A DNA stretch of 64,000 nucleotides, from contig CAWDQN010000009.1 of NCBI GenBank assembly GCA_963804495.1, forward strand, positions 307,341 through 371,340, read 5' to 3'. The notes beneath the pieces are model-generated. The model saw only the letters and a program-made list of their open reading frames with translations. It made no database searches and had not been told where the DNA came from. The position numbers were made by a program, and so were the translations under genes. Within the stretch, counting starts at the first letter, position 1. Every line of letters begins with the position of its first letter. This stretch comes from Rhodovastum sp963804495. Lineage in GTDB: Bacteria; Pseudomonadota; Alphaproteobacteria; Acetobacterales; Acetobacteraceae. This document shows, piece by piece, positions 26,476-36,302 of the stretch.

Positions 26476-28056
26476 TCATCCCGCTTCGGGCACGCCGAAC
26501 GCGATCGTCCCGTCGCGGCCGATCTCGTGCACCAGGTCGATCTCCCAGGACAGATAAGCCCGCATGGCCTCGGCGATGCCCGACGTGCGGTCGTACGGTC
26601 GCAGCGCGACATCGATGCAGGCCTCGTCCGGCGGGTTGGCGCTGTCGTGGCGCAGCCGGTGCGCGGCGCGGGCCCAGGCGGCGGTGCCGCCTTCCAGCAC
26701 CCGCACCGGGGCGCGGGTGAGCGCCTTCACCTCCGCCACCGCCAGCCGCGCCAGCACCCCGTCGGGCGAGGTCAGCACCACCAGCCGCGCCACCGCCAGC
26801 CTGTCGCGCAACGCCTCCAGCCGCGTGCGTAGCCCCCATAGCGCGCCGGGAATGTGGCCATCGCGAAACTCGATGCTGCGCGCCAGATCCACCACCGTGG
26901 CGTCCGACGCCGCCGCCAGAGTGTCGGCGGAGATGGTCTCCACTTTGGCCGCAAGCTCCGGCACAGCCACCGGCGCGGGGCCGGGAATGGTCCCGTCCTG
27001 CAGCCCGCCTTCCACCACGAACACCTCGCGATGGCCCATCCGGCGCAGCCAGCCCGCCGTCATGCGTGCCCGAACGCCGTCGTCATCCACCAGTGCGAGA
27101 CGGGCATTGCGTACGCCGATCCAGGCATCGGTCGCCTGCACGAGCTGGCCGCCGGGGGCCGACACGCTGCCGGGCCGGTGGCCGGCGGTGAACTCCGCCG
27201 GGTCGCGCACGTCCAGAACGTAGCAGCTCCGCGCCGGGTCCTGCTCGAACCGGGTCAGGTCCAGTGGCCCGATCACGCCCACGCCGGAAGCCTTCGCAAA
27301 CCCTCGTGCCCTTTGCAGCGCCAGTGCCGCGCTGGCCGGGCGACCGGGCGAAAACCGCTCGGTACGGCCCTGCTCGGGCGTCAGCCCGGCCAGTTCCCAG
27401 CCCATCGTGCCGTTGCGCAGCGCCACCGCCCGGTTGGGCACGCCCGCCTGGCGCAGGCTCTCGGCGCCGAGGATCGACCGCGTGCGGCCGGCGCAGTTCA
27501 CCACGATCAGCGTCTGCGGGTCGGGCGCCAGGTCGGCGATGCGGTAGACCAGCTCTCCGCCCGGCACGCTGATCGCCGTCGGGATCGACATGCGGCGGAA
27601 CTCGTCATAGGTGCGGCTGTCGAGCACCACCATGTCGCGCCCGTCCTGCAGCCACGATTGCAGCTCCGGCGCATCGACGCTTTCGGTGCCGTACTGGTGT
27701 TCCACCCATTCCCCGAACGCCTTCGACGGCACATTGACGCCGGAGAACAGCACGTATCCGGCCGCCGCCCAGGACAATGTGCCGCCGGCGAGGACCGATA
27801 CATCGGTCGCGCCGATCCCCTCCAGCCACCCCGCCAGCTGCTCCGCCGCGCCGCGTCCGTCATCGACGCAGACGATGCGGGTGGCCAGCCGCGGCAGCAG
27901 CGCGCGGGCGCGGATCTCCCGGCGCGAGAGCGGGCAGGGCACCGCCCAGAACAAATGCGAGGCGGCAAACTCGCCCTCTTCGCGGGCGTCCAGCAAGGCC
28001 ATTTCGTGCCCGTCGGTGATCCACCCGCGCAGGGTGGCGGGGTCGATGCGCCGCAT
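26476..28056 (-). CDS. Four-domain rhodanese-like protein with one catalytic cysteine
   Basis: A 526-residue protein with four tandem rhodanese domains of about 110-130 residues. Only the second keeps the active-site loop, NCAGRTRS, that would hold a persulfide. The matching loops of the other three read VDDGRGAA, VDDDGVRA and TSPDGVLA and lack Cys. Domain starts are visible as MALLDAREEGEF, MVVLDSRTYDEFRRM, YVLDVRDPAEFTAGH and ATVVDLARSIEFRDGH. The protein should move or sense sulfane sulfur. It begins 3 bases after the cysteine dioxygenase stop, so the two form a sulfur-metabolism operon. Confidence 0.88.
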   Translation of the reverse strand: MRRIDPATLRGWITDGHEMALLDAREEGEFAASHLFWAVPCPLSRREIRARALLPRLATRIVCVDDGRGAAEQLAGWLEGIGATDVSVLAGGTLSWAAAGYVLFSGVNVPSKAFGEWVEHQYGTESVDAPELQSWLQDGRDMVVLDSRTYDEFRRMSIPTAISVPGGELVYRIADLAPDPQTLIVVNCAGRTRSILGAESLRQAGVPNRAVALRNGTMGWELAGLTPEQGRTERFSPGRPASAALALQRARGFAKASGVGVIGPLDLTRFEQDPARSCYVLDVRDPAEFTAGHRPGSVSAPGGQLVQATDAWIGVRNARLALVDDDGVRARMTAGWLRRMGHREVFVVEGGLQDGTIPGPAPVAVPELAAKVETISADTLAAASDATVVDLARSIEFRDGHIPGALWGLRTRLEALRDRLAVARLVVLTSPDGVLARLAVAEVKALTRAPVRVLEGGTAAWARAAHRLRHDSANPPDEACIDVALRPYDRTSGIAEAMRAYLSWEIDLVHEIGRDGTIAFGVPEAG

Positions 28057-28059
28057 GGG

Positions 28060-28653
28060 TCAGGTCGCCGGGGTCGCGCCCGGCTTCATGAAGGCGCGGT
28101 TGTAGGGGATCGCCTCGCCGGTCTCCGGGTCATATGCCTTGCGATCGGCCAGCACCTCCAGCGCCAGCCCATACATATGCAGGTGGCGGGTCGATTGGCT
28201 TCCGGTCGTGTGGATCGAATGGATATCGTCCGGCAGCAGGGTGATGCCGCGTCCGGGCTCGACCACGATTTCATGCTCGACCACCAGTCCGCCACCGGCG
28301 CGGCGATACACTTTGTTGAGTTCCTGTCCCTCCACCGCCACCACCACCGCCCAGGTGGTGTGGTCATGCGGTCGGGTTTCGTTGCCCGGGTTCAGCGCGT
28401 TCAGGTAGAGGGCAAAACGGTTGTCGGGGTCTTGCTGCAGCAGGTAGCGGTTGGCCCCCCGCTCGCCCTCGGGCGGGGGCGGAAACATGGCTGGGGGGAA
28501 CAGATGCTCCTGCGCCGCCAGCGCCAGCAGTTCCGCCTCGATGGCCACGAGCGCCGCGCGGGTGACGCCTTGTTCGGCCTCGATGGCGCGCACCCGGTCG
28601 ATGGTGTCGGCGACCGCGGCCCTGCGGGCGGTCGTCAGGTCTGGAGCGTTCAC
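28060..28653 (-). CDS. Cysteine dioxygenase-type cupin
   Basis: A 197-residue cupin. The metal-binding HxH lies in RPHDHTTWAVVVAVEG and the third His in DDIHSIHTTGSQSTRHLHMYG, as in type I cysteine dioxygenases. It should oxidise cysteine, or a related thiol such as mercaptopropionate, to the sulfinate using Fe(II) and oxygen. The GTG start has GGAG 6 bases upstream; a much longer in-frame extension is antisense to another gene and is rejected. The next gene, a rhodanese, follows at once, which links thiol oxidation to sulfane sulfur handling. Confidence 0.85.
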   Translation of the reverse strand: MNAPDLTTARRAAVADTIDRVRAIEAEQGVTRAALVAIEAELLALAAQEHLFPPAMFPPPPEGERGANRYLLQQDPDNRFALYLNALNPGNETRPHDHTTWAVVVAVEGQELNKVYRRAGGGLVVEHEIVVEPGRGITLLPDDIHSIHTTGSQSTRHLHMYGLALEVLADRKAYDPETGEAIPYNRAFMKPGATPAT

Positions 28654-28735
28654 GCGGGTCTCCGTTGCTGCCTGGACGGACACTAGGCGCTGCGGCGCCT
28701 TGGCAGCAACGTTCGCAGGAGGCACATGCAGGCGC

Positions 28736-29515
28736 ATGAGCATGCATGTGTTCGACCGCGCCGCCGTGCGCCGGCATCGCGACCGTGCCGCGGCCACCGT
28801 GGACGGGGTGGCAGATATCCTGGCCGATGCCGCTGGCCGCTTGCTCGACCGGCTGGACGATACCACCATCCGGTTCACCCAGGCGCTGGACCTCGGCGGG
28901 CGCGGGGCGGTGGCGCCGCTGCTGCGCGCGCGCGGTATCGGGACGGTGAGTTGCGATCTCTCGCCGCGCATGGCGGCGCGCGCCGCTCCGCCGGCGGTCG
29001 TTGCCGACGAGGAGGTCCTGCCCTTCGCCCCCGCCAGCTTCGATCTGGTGGTGGCCAGCCTGTCGCTGCACTGGGTGAACGATCTGCCGGGGGCACTGAT
29101 CCAGCTGCGCCAGGCGCTGCGGCCGGACGGGCTGCTGCTGGCCAGCCTGCCGGCACTGGGCTCGCTCGGCGAATTGCGCAGCGCGCTGACCGAGGCCGAG
29201 CTGGCGCTGACCGGTGGGGCCGCGCCGCGGGTATCGCCATTCCCCGACCTGCGCGACTGCGCGGCGCTGCTGCAGCGGGCCGGATTCGCCCTTCCGGTGG
29301 CGGATGTCGAAGATATCCGTCTGCTTTATGCCGACCCGTTCGCGCTGCTGCGCGACCTGCGCAACGCCGGGGAGGCGAATGCGATCGCCGAGCGCGACCG
29401 GCGCATCCCGCCGCGGGCCTTGTTTCCGGCGGCCCTGGCGGGTCTGCCGGCAGAGGAGGGGCGGGCGCGGGTGACGCTGCGACTGGCAGTGCTGACGGGG
29501 TGGGCGAGCAAGTAA
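28736..29515 (+). CDS. NDUFAF5-like SAM-dependent methyltransferase/hydroxylase
   Basis: A 259-residue class I SAM-binding protein close to the mitochondrial complex I assembly factor NDUFAF5. Telling segments are MHVFDRAAVRRHRDRAA, the SAM motif ALDLGGRG, SLHWVNDLPGALIQLRQAL, GGAAPRVSPFPDLRDCA and RAGFALPVADVE. In mitochondria the family hydroxylates an Arg of the NDUFS7 subunit, so a role in NADH dehydrogenase maturation is likely. The start is not secure. A strong AGGAGG at 28717-28722 sits 3 bases before an ATG in another frame, while the in-frame ATG lies 13 bases after it. Confidence 0.85.
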   Translation: MSMHVFDRAAVRRHRDRAAATVDGVADILADAAGRLLDRLDDTTIRFTQALDLGGRGAVAPLLRARGIGTVSCDLSPRMAARAAPPAVVADEEVLPFAPASFDLVVASLSLHWVNDLPGALIQLRQALRPDGLLLASLPALGSLGELRSALTEAELALTGGAAPRVSPFPDLRDCAALLQRAGFALPVADVEDIRLLYADPFALLRDLRNAGEANAIAERDRRIPPRALFPAALAGLPAEEGRARVTLRLAVLTGWASK

Positions 29516-29711
29516 GGCCAGGGCTCTGCCCTCGACCCGCCAGGGGGCAGTGGCCCCCTGGACCCTGCTCCTAAAGACAGTTGTTATGGGAGGGGGGCGA
29601 GGAGATGAATTGATTCACTGCCTCACCCCCCTCGTATAACAACTGTTTAAGAGTAATGGGATCCAAGGGCCTCTCGGCCCTTGGCGGGGTCCAGGGGCAG
29701 AGCCCCTGGCC
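29515..29711. repeat. 200-bp palindromic intergenic element, copy 2 (inverted relative to copy 1)
   Basis: The left arm matches the reverse complement of the right arm of the element at 2268-2466, and the right arm matches its left arm. The whole unit is therefore present in reversed orientation. The central stem differs in sequence but keeps the CAGTT(C/G)TTAT ends. It lies between two genes on the same strand. Confidence 0.75.
29578..29645. terminator. Imperfect long stem-loop downstream of the methyltransferase
   Basis: CAGTTGTTAT at 29578-29587 pairs perfectly with ATAACAACTG at 29636-29645. The G-rich and C-rich inner arms pair with a few mismatches around a loop of roughly 16 bases. 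Position suggests it insulates ispG from the upstream gene. Confidence 0.5.
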
Positions 29712-29804
29712 TTGGCTTGCTTGCCCCGCGCCCCGCGCGTTTGCGCCGCCGCGTCCGAACAGGCATTCTGCGCCGCAAACCTCGCCAGCCCGGAGCCCTT
29801 TTCC

Positions 29805-30929
29805 ATGAGCTACCGCCCGTACCAGCAAATCCAGCGCCGCCGGTCGCGCCAGATCCATGTGGGCCCCGTGGCCGTCGGCGGCGACGCGCCGATCACGGTG
29901 CAGACCATGACCAACACCCTGACCTCGGACGCCGCCGCCACCATCGCGCAGATCAAGCGCGCCGAGGCCGCGGGCGTCGATATCGTGCGTGTGTCCTGTC
30001 CCGACCAGGAGAGCACGGCCGCCTTGCGGGACATCGTCCGCGGCGTGAGCGTGCCGATCGTCGCCGACATCCATTTCCACTACCGGCGCGCCATCGAGGC
30101 GGCCGAGGCCGGGGCTGCCTGCCTGCGCATCAACCCCGGCAACATCGGCAGCGCCGAGCGGGTGCGCGACGTGGTGAAGGCGGCGCGCGACCATGGCTGT
30201 TCCATGCGCATCGGCGTCAATGCCGGCAGCCTGGAGAAGCATCTGCTGGAGAAATACGGCGAGCCCAACCCCGAGGCCATGGTGGAAAGCGCGCTGGAGC
30301 ACGCCAAGATATTGCAGGACCACGATTTCCACGAATTCAAGATCAGCGTGAAGGCGTCCGACGTGTTTCTGGCGGTGGCGGCCTATAAGCAACTGGCTGA
30401 GGCCTGTGACCACCCGCTGCATATCGGCATTACCGAGGCCGGCGGGCGGCGCACCGGCACGGTGAAAAGCGCGGTTGGCCTGGGCAACCTGCTGTGGTCC
30501 GGTGTCGGCGACACGGTGCGCGTGTCGCTTTCCGCCGAGCCCGAGGAAGAGGTGCATGTCGGCTGGGAGATCTTGAAATCGCTCGGCCTGCGCCATCGCG
30601 GGGTGAAGATCATTTCCTGCCCGTCCTGCGCCCGGCAGGGCTATAACGTGATCGACACGGTGGCGCAGCTTGAGGCGCGGCTCGCGCATATCGACACACC
30701 GCTGACCCTTTCGATCATCGGCTGCGTGGTGAACGGTCCGGGCGAGGCGCTGATGACGGATATCGGCATCACCGGCGGCGGCGGCGGGCGGCACATGGTG
30801 TATGCGGCCGGCAAGACCGACCACCAGATCGATACCGAGCGGATGATCGACCACGTGGTGGATCTGGTCGAAAAGAAGGTGGCCGCGATCCGCGCCGAGC
30901 AGATGGCGACGAAGGTGGCGGCGGAGTAA
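29805..30929 (+). CDS. ispG: 4-hydroxy-3-methylbut-2-enyl diphosphate synthase
   Basis: A 374-residue iron-sulfur enzyme of the non-mevalonate isoprenoid pathway. It converts methylerythritol cyclodiphosphate to hydroxymethylbutenyl diphosphate. The N-terminal barrel includes PITVQTMTNTLTSD, CLRINPGNIGS and LHIGITEAGG. The C-terminal cluster-binding part reads ISCPSCARQGYNV and SIIGCVVNGPGEA, giving the Cys-x2-Cys, later Cys and Glu ligands. GGAG lies 9 bases before the chosen ATG. It heads a tight run with hisS (1 base gap), prfA and prmC. Confidence 0.96.
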   Translation: MSYRPYQQIQRRRSRQIHVGPVAVGGDAPITVQTMTNTLTSDAAATIAQIKRAEAAGVDIVRVSCPDQESTAALRDIVRGVSVPIVADIHFHYRRAIEAAEAGAACLRINPGNIGSAERVRDVVKAARDHGCSMRIGVNAGSLEKHLLEKYGEPNPEAMVESALEHAKILQDHDFHEFKISVKASDVFLAVAAYKQLAEACDHPLHIGITEAGGRRTGTVKSAVGLGNLLWSGVGDTVRVSLSAEPEEEVHVGWEILKSLGLRHRGVKIISCPSCARQGYNVIDTVAQLEARLAHIDTPLTLSIIGCVVNGPGEALMTDIGITGGGGGRHMVYAAGKTDHQIDTERMIDHVVDLVEKKVAAIRAEQMATKVAAE

Positions 30930-30930
30930 C

Positions 30931-32162
30931 GTGAGCGAACTGCAGCCTGTCCGCGGCACCCGCGACCTCATCGGCGACGACCACCGCCGCCACCTGCACG
31001 TCATCGACACAGCCCGCCGCGTGGCTTCGGTCTACGGGCTGGAGGAATGGGCCACGCCCATTTTCGAGGATACCCGGGTCTTCGCGCGCACTTTGGGCGA
31101 AACATCCGACGTGGTGACGAAGGAGATGTATTCCTTCGTCGACCGCGGCGGCGACAGCCTCACCCTGCGCCCCGAGGGCACCGCCGGCGTGTGCCGTGCT
31201 CTGGTCACCAACGGCCTCACCCAGTCGCTGCCGCAGAAAGTGTTCTACGCCGGGCCGATGTTTCGCTACGAACGGCCGCAGAAGGGCCGCTACCGGCAGT
31301 TCCACCAGATTGGCGCCGAGGTGATCGGTCCCGCCGAGCCGCTGGCCGACGCCGAGGTGATCGCCTGCGGCTGGGACATCCTGCAGGCGCTCGGCATCGC
31401 CGACGACGTGGTGCTGGAGGTCAACACGCTCGGCGACCGCGAAAGCCGCGACGCCTACCGCGCCGCCCTGGTGACGTATTTCACCGAACACCAGGCAGGC
31501 CTGTCCGAGGACAGTCTGATGCGGCTGGCGCGCAATCCGCTGCGCATCCTCAATTCCAAGGACGAGGGCGACCGGCGCATCATCGCCGGGGCGCCGGACA
31601 TCCACGCCCATCTGACGCCGGAAGCGGCGTCGTTCTACGACCGGTTGAAATCCTGCCTGGCTATCTTCGGCGTGCCCTTCGTGGACAATCCCCGCATCGT
31701 CCGCGGGCTCGACTATTACGGCCACACGGCCTTCGAGTTCGTCACCACCCGCCTGGGCGCGCAGGGCACGGTGATGGCGGGTGGGCGCTATGACGGGCTG
31801 GTCGCCGAGATGGGCGGGCCGGCGACGCCCGCGGTTGGCTGGGCCGCCGGCATCGAGCGCCTGTCCATGCTGTTGACCGAGGTACCGGCGCCGCCCAGCC
31901 CGGTTGCCGTCGTGCCGGTCGGCGAGGCGGCGGAGGCGGCGGCGCTGGCCGTGCTGCAGGACCTGCGGCGTGCCGGTATCCGCGCCGAAATGTCCTATCG
32001 CGGCAACCTCAAGCGCCGCCTGGAACGCGCCAACCGCATCGGCGCCCGCGCCGCCGTGATTCTGGGCGAATCCGAGGCGGCGCGCGGCGTCGCCCAGGTG
32101 AAGGATTTTTCCAGCGGCACGCAGCTTGAGGTGCCGCTCGTGGATCTGCTCGCGACACTGAG

Positions 32163-32166
<4 letters not shown>
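30931..32166 (+). CDS. hisS: Histidyl-tRNA synthetase
   Basis: A 411-residue class II tRNA synthetase that charges tRNA-His. Motif 2 appears as GPMFRYERPQKGRYRQFHQ, the His-binding segment as RGLDYYGHTAFEFVT, and motif 3 as GGRYDGLVAEMGG with GWAAGIERLSML. The C-terminal anticodon-binding domain follows. It starts with GTG 1 base after the ispG stop and ends in a 4-base overlap with prfA, so it is coupled to both. Confidence 0.96.
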
Positions 32167-33214
<1,048 letters not shown>

Positions 33215-33218
<4 letters not shown>

Positions 33219-34042
33219 AATCACGTCTGAAATCACGTCGCACCGACTCCGAGTCCGCGCTCGGCGAGGCCACCGCCACCCTCCGTGCCGCCGGCATCGA
33301 TTCCCCGCGGCGCGAAGCCCGCTGGTTATACGAACACGCGGCAGGTGACCCCGACGCCTTTCGCACCCTGGTCGCCCGCCGCGCCGCCCGCGAGCCGCTG
33401 GCCTTCCTGATCGGTCGTCAGGACTTCTGGACCCTCGATCTGGAGGTTTGCCGTGCGACCCTGATCCCGCGCGCCGACAGTGAAACCCTGATCGCGGCGG
33501 CGATCGCCGCCCGCTCGGACCGCGGCGCGGTGCGGCGCATTCTCGATCTCGGCACCGGCAGCGGCTGCTTGCTGCTGGCGGCGCTGAGCGAGTTTCCCGC
33601 CGCTTTCGGGGTCGGCGTGGACCGCGTGCCAGAAGCGGCCGCGCTGGCGGCCCGCAACGCCAGCGCCACAGGCCTGGCCACGCGCTGCGCCATCCTCTGC
33701 GCCGACTGGGCGGCGCCGCTGGCCGGTCGGTTCGACCTGGTGCTGTGCAACCCGCCCTATATCGAGTTGGAAACCATTGCCGGTCTGATGCCCGAGGTCG
33801 CACGGTACGAACCGCGCAGCGCTCTCGACGGCGGCGCCGACGGGCTCGATGCCTATCGCCGCTTGCTGGCATCGCTGCCCGATCTGCTCGCGCCGGATGG
33901 CGTGGCGGTGCTGGAATTGGGGGCCGGGCAGGCCGGACCGGTGGCGGATCTTGCCTGCGCGGCCGGATTTCCGCCACTTGCCCTGCGCCACGATCTGGCC
34001 GGGATTGCACGCGCCGCGGTGCTGGCCTTCTCATCCGGCTGA
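33215..34042 (+). CDS. prmC: Release factor glutamine methyltransferase
   Basis: A 275-residue SAM enzyme that methylates the GGQ glutamine of release factors. Motif I is ILDLGTGSGCLLLAAL and the catalytic NPPY sits in LVLCNPPYIELET. LIGRQDFWTLDLEV and IPRADSETL are family-specific. It starts with GTG inside the prfA stop region (4-base overlap), the usual prfA-prmC pairing. Confidence 0.94.
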
Positions 34043-34337
34043 AAAATAGTTTGGCACACCGCGGCGACACCGCTAGCGTGTCGGCGTGCGGCAGGGACCG
34101 CCCGGGAATCGGCTCCGGGGGTTTGTCCGTTTGCTCAGGCGCTGGCGCGGCTGGAGCGTGCGCCGGATCTGGGTGCTGTGCGAAACCAATGGTAAGAAGC
34201 GACCCGGGGACGGGTTGTGGCACCGGCTCACGGCGGCGAGACGCTGCCTGAGTCCGGCGACGGGAGCCGGCAGTGCGTCGCTCGCAGCGGCGACGGCGGC
34301 GCCCGGCACACGAACAGGAAAACGCTTTGGCAAACGT
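34043..34337. other. 295-bp spacer before the DUF4167 gene
   Basis: No gene is supported. A small stem (CGACAC at 34065-34070 with GTGTCG at 34078-34083) could end the prmC transcript. The frame of the next gene is open across most of the spacer but its Arg-rich translation looks non-coding. Confidence 0.35.
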
Positions 34338-34826
34338 ATGAACATGAAACGTATGCGCGGACGCAACCATCGCGGTGGGAGCGGCGGCGGCGGTGGTAAC
34401 GGCGGCGGTGGCGGTATGCGCCCGCCGGGTGGTGGTGGTGGCGGCGGGATACCGCTCAACCGCAATCATGTCTTTGACAGCAATGGGCCGGAGGTGCGCA
34501 TCCGCGGCACCGCCCAGCAGCTGTTCGAAAAATACCTCCAGCTTGGCCGCGATTCGACCGGCAGCGGCGACCGGGTGATGGCGGAGAGCTATTTCCAGCA
34601 TGCGGAACACTATTTCCGTATTCTGAATGCCATCAACCAGGCATCCCAGCAGGGCCAACCGCAGCAGAACGTCAACGGCCAGTCGAACCGCCGCCCGTCC
34701 ATGCAGGAGATCGGCGGCGACGGCGACTCCGACGACGGCGAGGGCCAGCCCCCTGGCGTGGGCGACCAGCCTAACCCGAGCGAGGGGCGGGAAATTCCGA
34801 TCGCAGCGGCGCCCCCCGAAAGTTAA
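34338..34826 (+). CDS. DUF4167 protein with Gly-rich N-terminus
   Basis: A 162-residue protein. It opens with a basic stretch (MNMKRMRGRNHRGG), continues with about 45 mostly Gly residues, and then has the DUF4167 core: HVFDSNGPEVRIRGTA, QQLFEKYLQLGRD, AESYFQHAEHYFRILNA. The tail is acidic and disordered. The family is widespread in alphaproteobacteria and its role is not established; an Arg/Gly-rich head suggests RNA contact. The start is chosen at the first Met of the basic motif, and one two codons later is equally possible. Confidence 0.8.
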   Translation: MNMKRMRGRNHRGGSGGGGGNGGGGGMRPPGGGGGGGIPLNRNHVFDSNGPEVRIRGTAQQLFEKYLQLGRDSTGSGDRVMAESYFQHAEHYFRILNAINQASQQGQPQQNVNGQSNRRPSMQEIGGDGDSDDGEGQPPGVGDQPNPSEGREIPIAAAPPES

Positions 34827-34903
34827 GTCAGACAAGACCAGGTCTTCGCCCTCGATCCGCCCCGGCGCAAAGCGCGCCTTCGCGCGACGGGGCGGTGGCC
34901 CCC
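34827..34903. repeat. Intergenic palindrome fragment interrupted by an insertion sequence
   Basis: The stretch resembles the arms of the elements at 2268 and 29515 in its GC-rich hairpins (for example GGCGCAAAGCGCGCC). It is cut off where the insertion sequence begins; the remaining flank resumes at 36266. The last 13 bases form one copy of the target duplication. Confidence 0.4.
34891..34903. repeat. Target-site duplication, left copy
   Basis: GGCGGTGGCCCCC is repeated exactly at 36266-36278, directly flanking both ends of the insertion sequence. Thirteen bases is within the range known for IS4-family elements. Confidence 0.85.
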
Positions 34904-36265
34904 ATAGGCGCTAAAATAAGCCCTGGACGGGATATCTGACGTGCGGCTTTCGGTTTCGTGGTGCGTTGGCGAGATTGCGGTGAACCAGCGGTCCCGCCGC
35001 CGCGAGGCCGGCGAGAGATATCGGACCGACAATGATGGCCACCAGCACCAGCAGCGCGATCTTCTGCACGCCCCATAGCGACGGGATGTAGTCTGCGTCG
35101 AGCAAGTCCTCAGGGGGAAGATTCCAGGAAATCCTGGCTGAGGTCGTCACACAACAGAGCAAGAATGAGGTGGGCGTAAAGCCAACTTCGCGATCCCGCC
35201 TCGGTCCGCGTTGGCAGCCGGTCGATATGCAGCAACGATTTCAGGCGCTTGAACGCGAGTTCGATTTGCCAGCGCAATCGGTAAACGGCGAGGATATCCT
35301 TTGCCGTGTAGCCTGTCCTCGGCAACGACGTCCCAACGATCATGAACGCCGCCGCGATCAGGCTGCACGGGTCAAGTTTCTTCCCCTTCTTGATCGCGGC
35401 GCGGCGCAGGGCCAGACGGGTCGCTTCGGTTGCCTCGGGAGGCTTGCGCTGGACGATCAGACGCAACGGCAACGCCGCCTCGCCCCGTCCGGCCGCCGCA
35501 TGCAGGCTCACTTCATGCGGCCTCGTGCCGGCGGGGAGGCGTTGCAAATATCCAATCAGATCGAAGGCTTTGCCTCTGGGCATCCGCAATTGCAGCGCAT
35601 TCCAGCCCACCCGCACGATAAAGTCGGCCTTGCCGTCGCCTGCGGCCAGAAATCGCTTCAAAACCGGCACGCGGGCATAGTTGCGGTCGCCGATGCGGAT
35701 CTCACCCGCCAGCGGGGCGCCGCGTTCAAGCGCCTCGGCGCCGTGCTTGTCGGTCAGTTCAAGATGCGAGAAGCCGCCGCTGCCAAGATCGAACACGCCG
35801 TGGACGCGCCAGTCCGTGCCCTTGCTGCCGGGTTTGCTGACACAAGTGCCGTCAGCGAGACGCAGCATGCGGCCGGGCCAGCGTAAAGCCGCGCCGGGTG
35901 CCTTCGCCGCCAGCAGCCGTCCGACCAGGGCGGCCAGGAATGCCACCGCCTGCTTCAATCGGTAATGCACACCGGGATTGCTCAGATCGGCGATCTCCAG
36001 CAACGACACCCAGGCTGATGTCTGGCGCAGCGAAAACCCGCCCGGCCCGCGGGCCAACGCCAGCCGCAACAGGCTGGCGCCGCTGCCTATCTTGCGTTTT
36101 CGCTGGATCGCTTTGGTCTCATACGCCAGAAGATCAAGGTCGAGGCCAGCCGGAAGCCGGCTCAAAAGGTCAGGGAACTGGTCCCCAGGGACAGATGCCG
36201 TGGTTTGCATCTGTCCCTAGAATCCTACCGATTCGAGCCGAGTCCAGCGTTATCTTAGCGCCTAT
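34904..36265 (-). mobile_element. IS4-family insertion sequence, complete, 1,362 bp
   Basis: The ends are inverted repeats. The left end reads ATAGGCGCTAAAATAA and the right end, read inward, ATAGGCGCTAAGATAA; both continue to CTGGAC with small differences. It carries one intact transposase gene. About 200 bases separate the transposase stop from the left end; this part has a short hydrophobic open frame (LLVLVAIIVGPISLAG) of doubtful reality. The perfect target duplication points to recent insertion. Confidence 0.88.
35110..36210 (-). CDS. IS4-family transposase
   Basis: A 366-residue DDE transposase, apparently intact. The catalytic triad can be placed: Asp in LRLADGTCVSKPGSKG, Asp in EIRIGDRNYARVPVL, and Glu in YRLRWQIELAFKRLKSLL, the last being the YREK-type signature of IS4. 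It cuts and pastes the surrounding element. It is read away from the DUF4167 gene. Confidence 0.92.
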   Translation of the reverse strand: MQTTASVPGDQFPDLLSRLPAGLDLDLLAYETKAIQRKRKIGSGASLLRLALARGPGGFSLRQTSAWVSLLEIADLSNPGVHYRLKQAVAFLAALVGRLLAAKAPGAALRWPGRMLRLADGTCVSKPGSKGTDWRVHGVFDLGSGGFSHLELTDKHGAEALERGAPLAGEIRIGDRNYARVPVLKRFLAAGDGKADFIVRVGWNALQLRMPRGKAFDLIGYLQRLPAGTRPHEVSLHAAAGRGEAALPLRLIVQRKPPEATEATRLALRRAAIKKGKKLDPCSLIAAAFMIVGTSLPRTGYTAKDILAVYRLRWQIELAFKRLKSLLHIDRLPTRTEAGSRSWLYAHLILALLCDDLSQDFLESSP

Positions 36266-36278
36266 GGCGGTGGCCCCC
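36266..36278. repeat. Target-site duplication, right copy
   Basis: It is an exact copy of the 13 bases at 34891-34903 and marks the right boundary of the insertion. It also shows that the pre-insertion site was a GC-rich intergenic palindrome. Confidence 0.85.
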
Positions 36279-36302
36279 TTTGTCCCATGAAAGAAACCTT
36301 CG

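Noticed and set aside
34911..35162. 83-codon hydrophobic frame inside the insertion sequence
   Set aside because: It overlaps the transposase end and has no ribosome site, so it is most likely non-coding DNA within the element.
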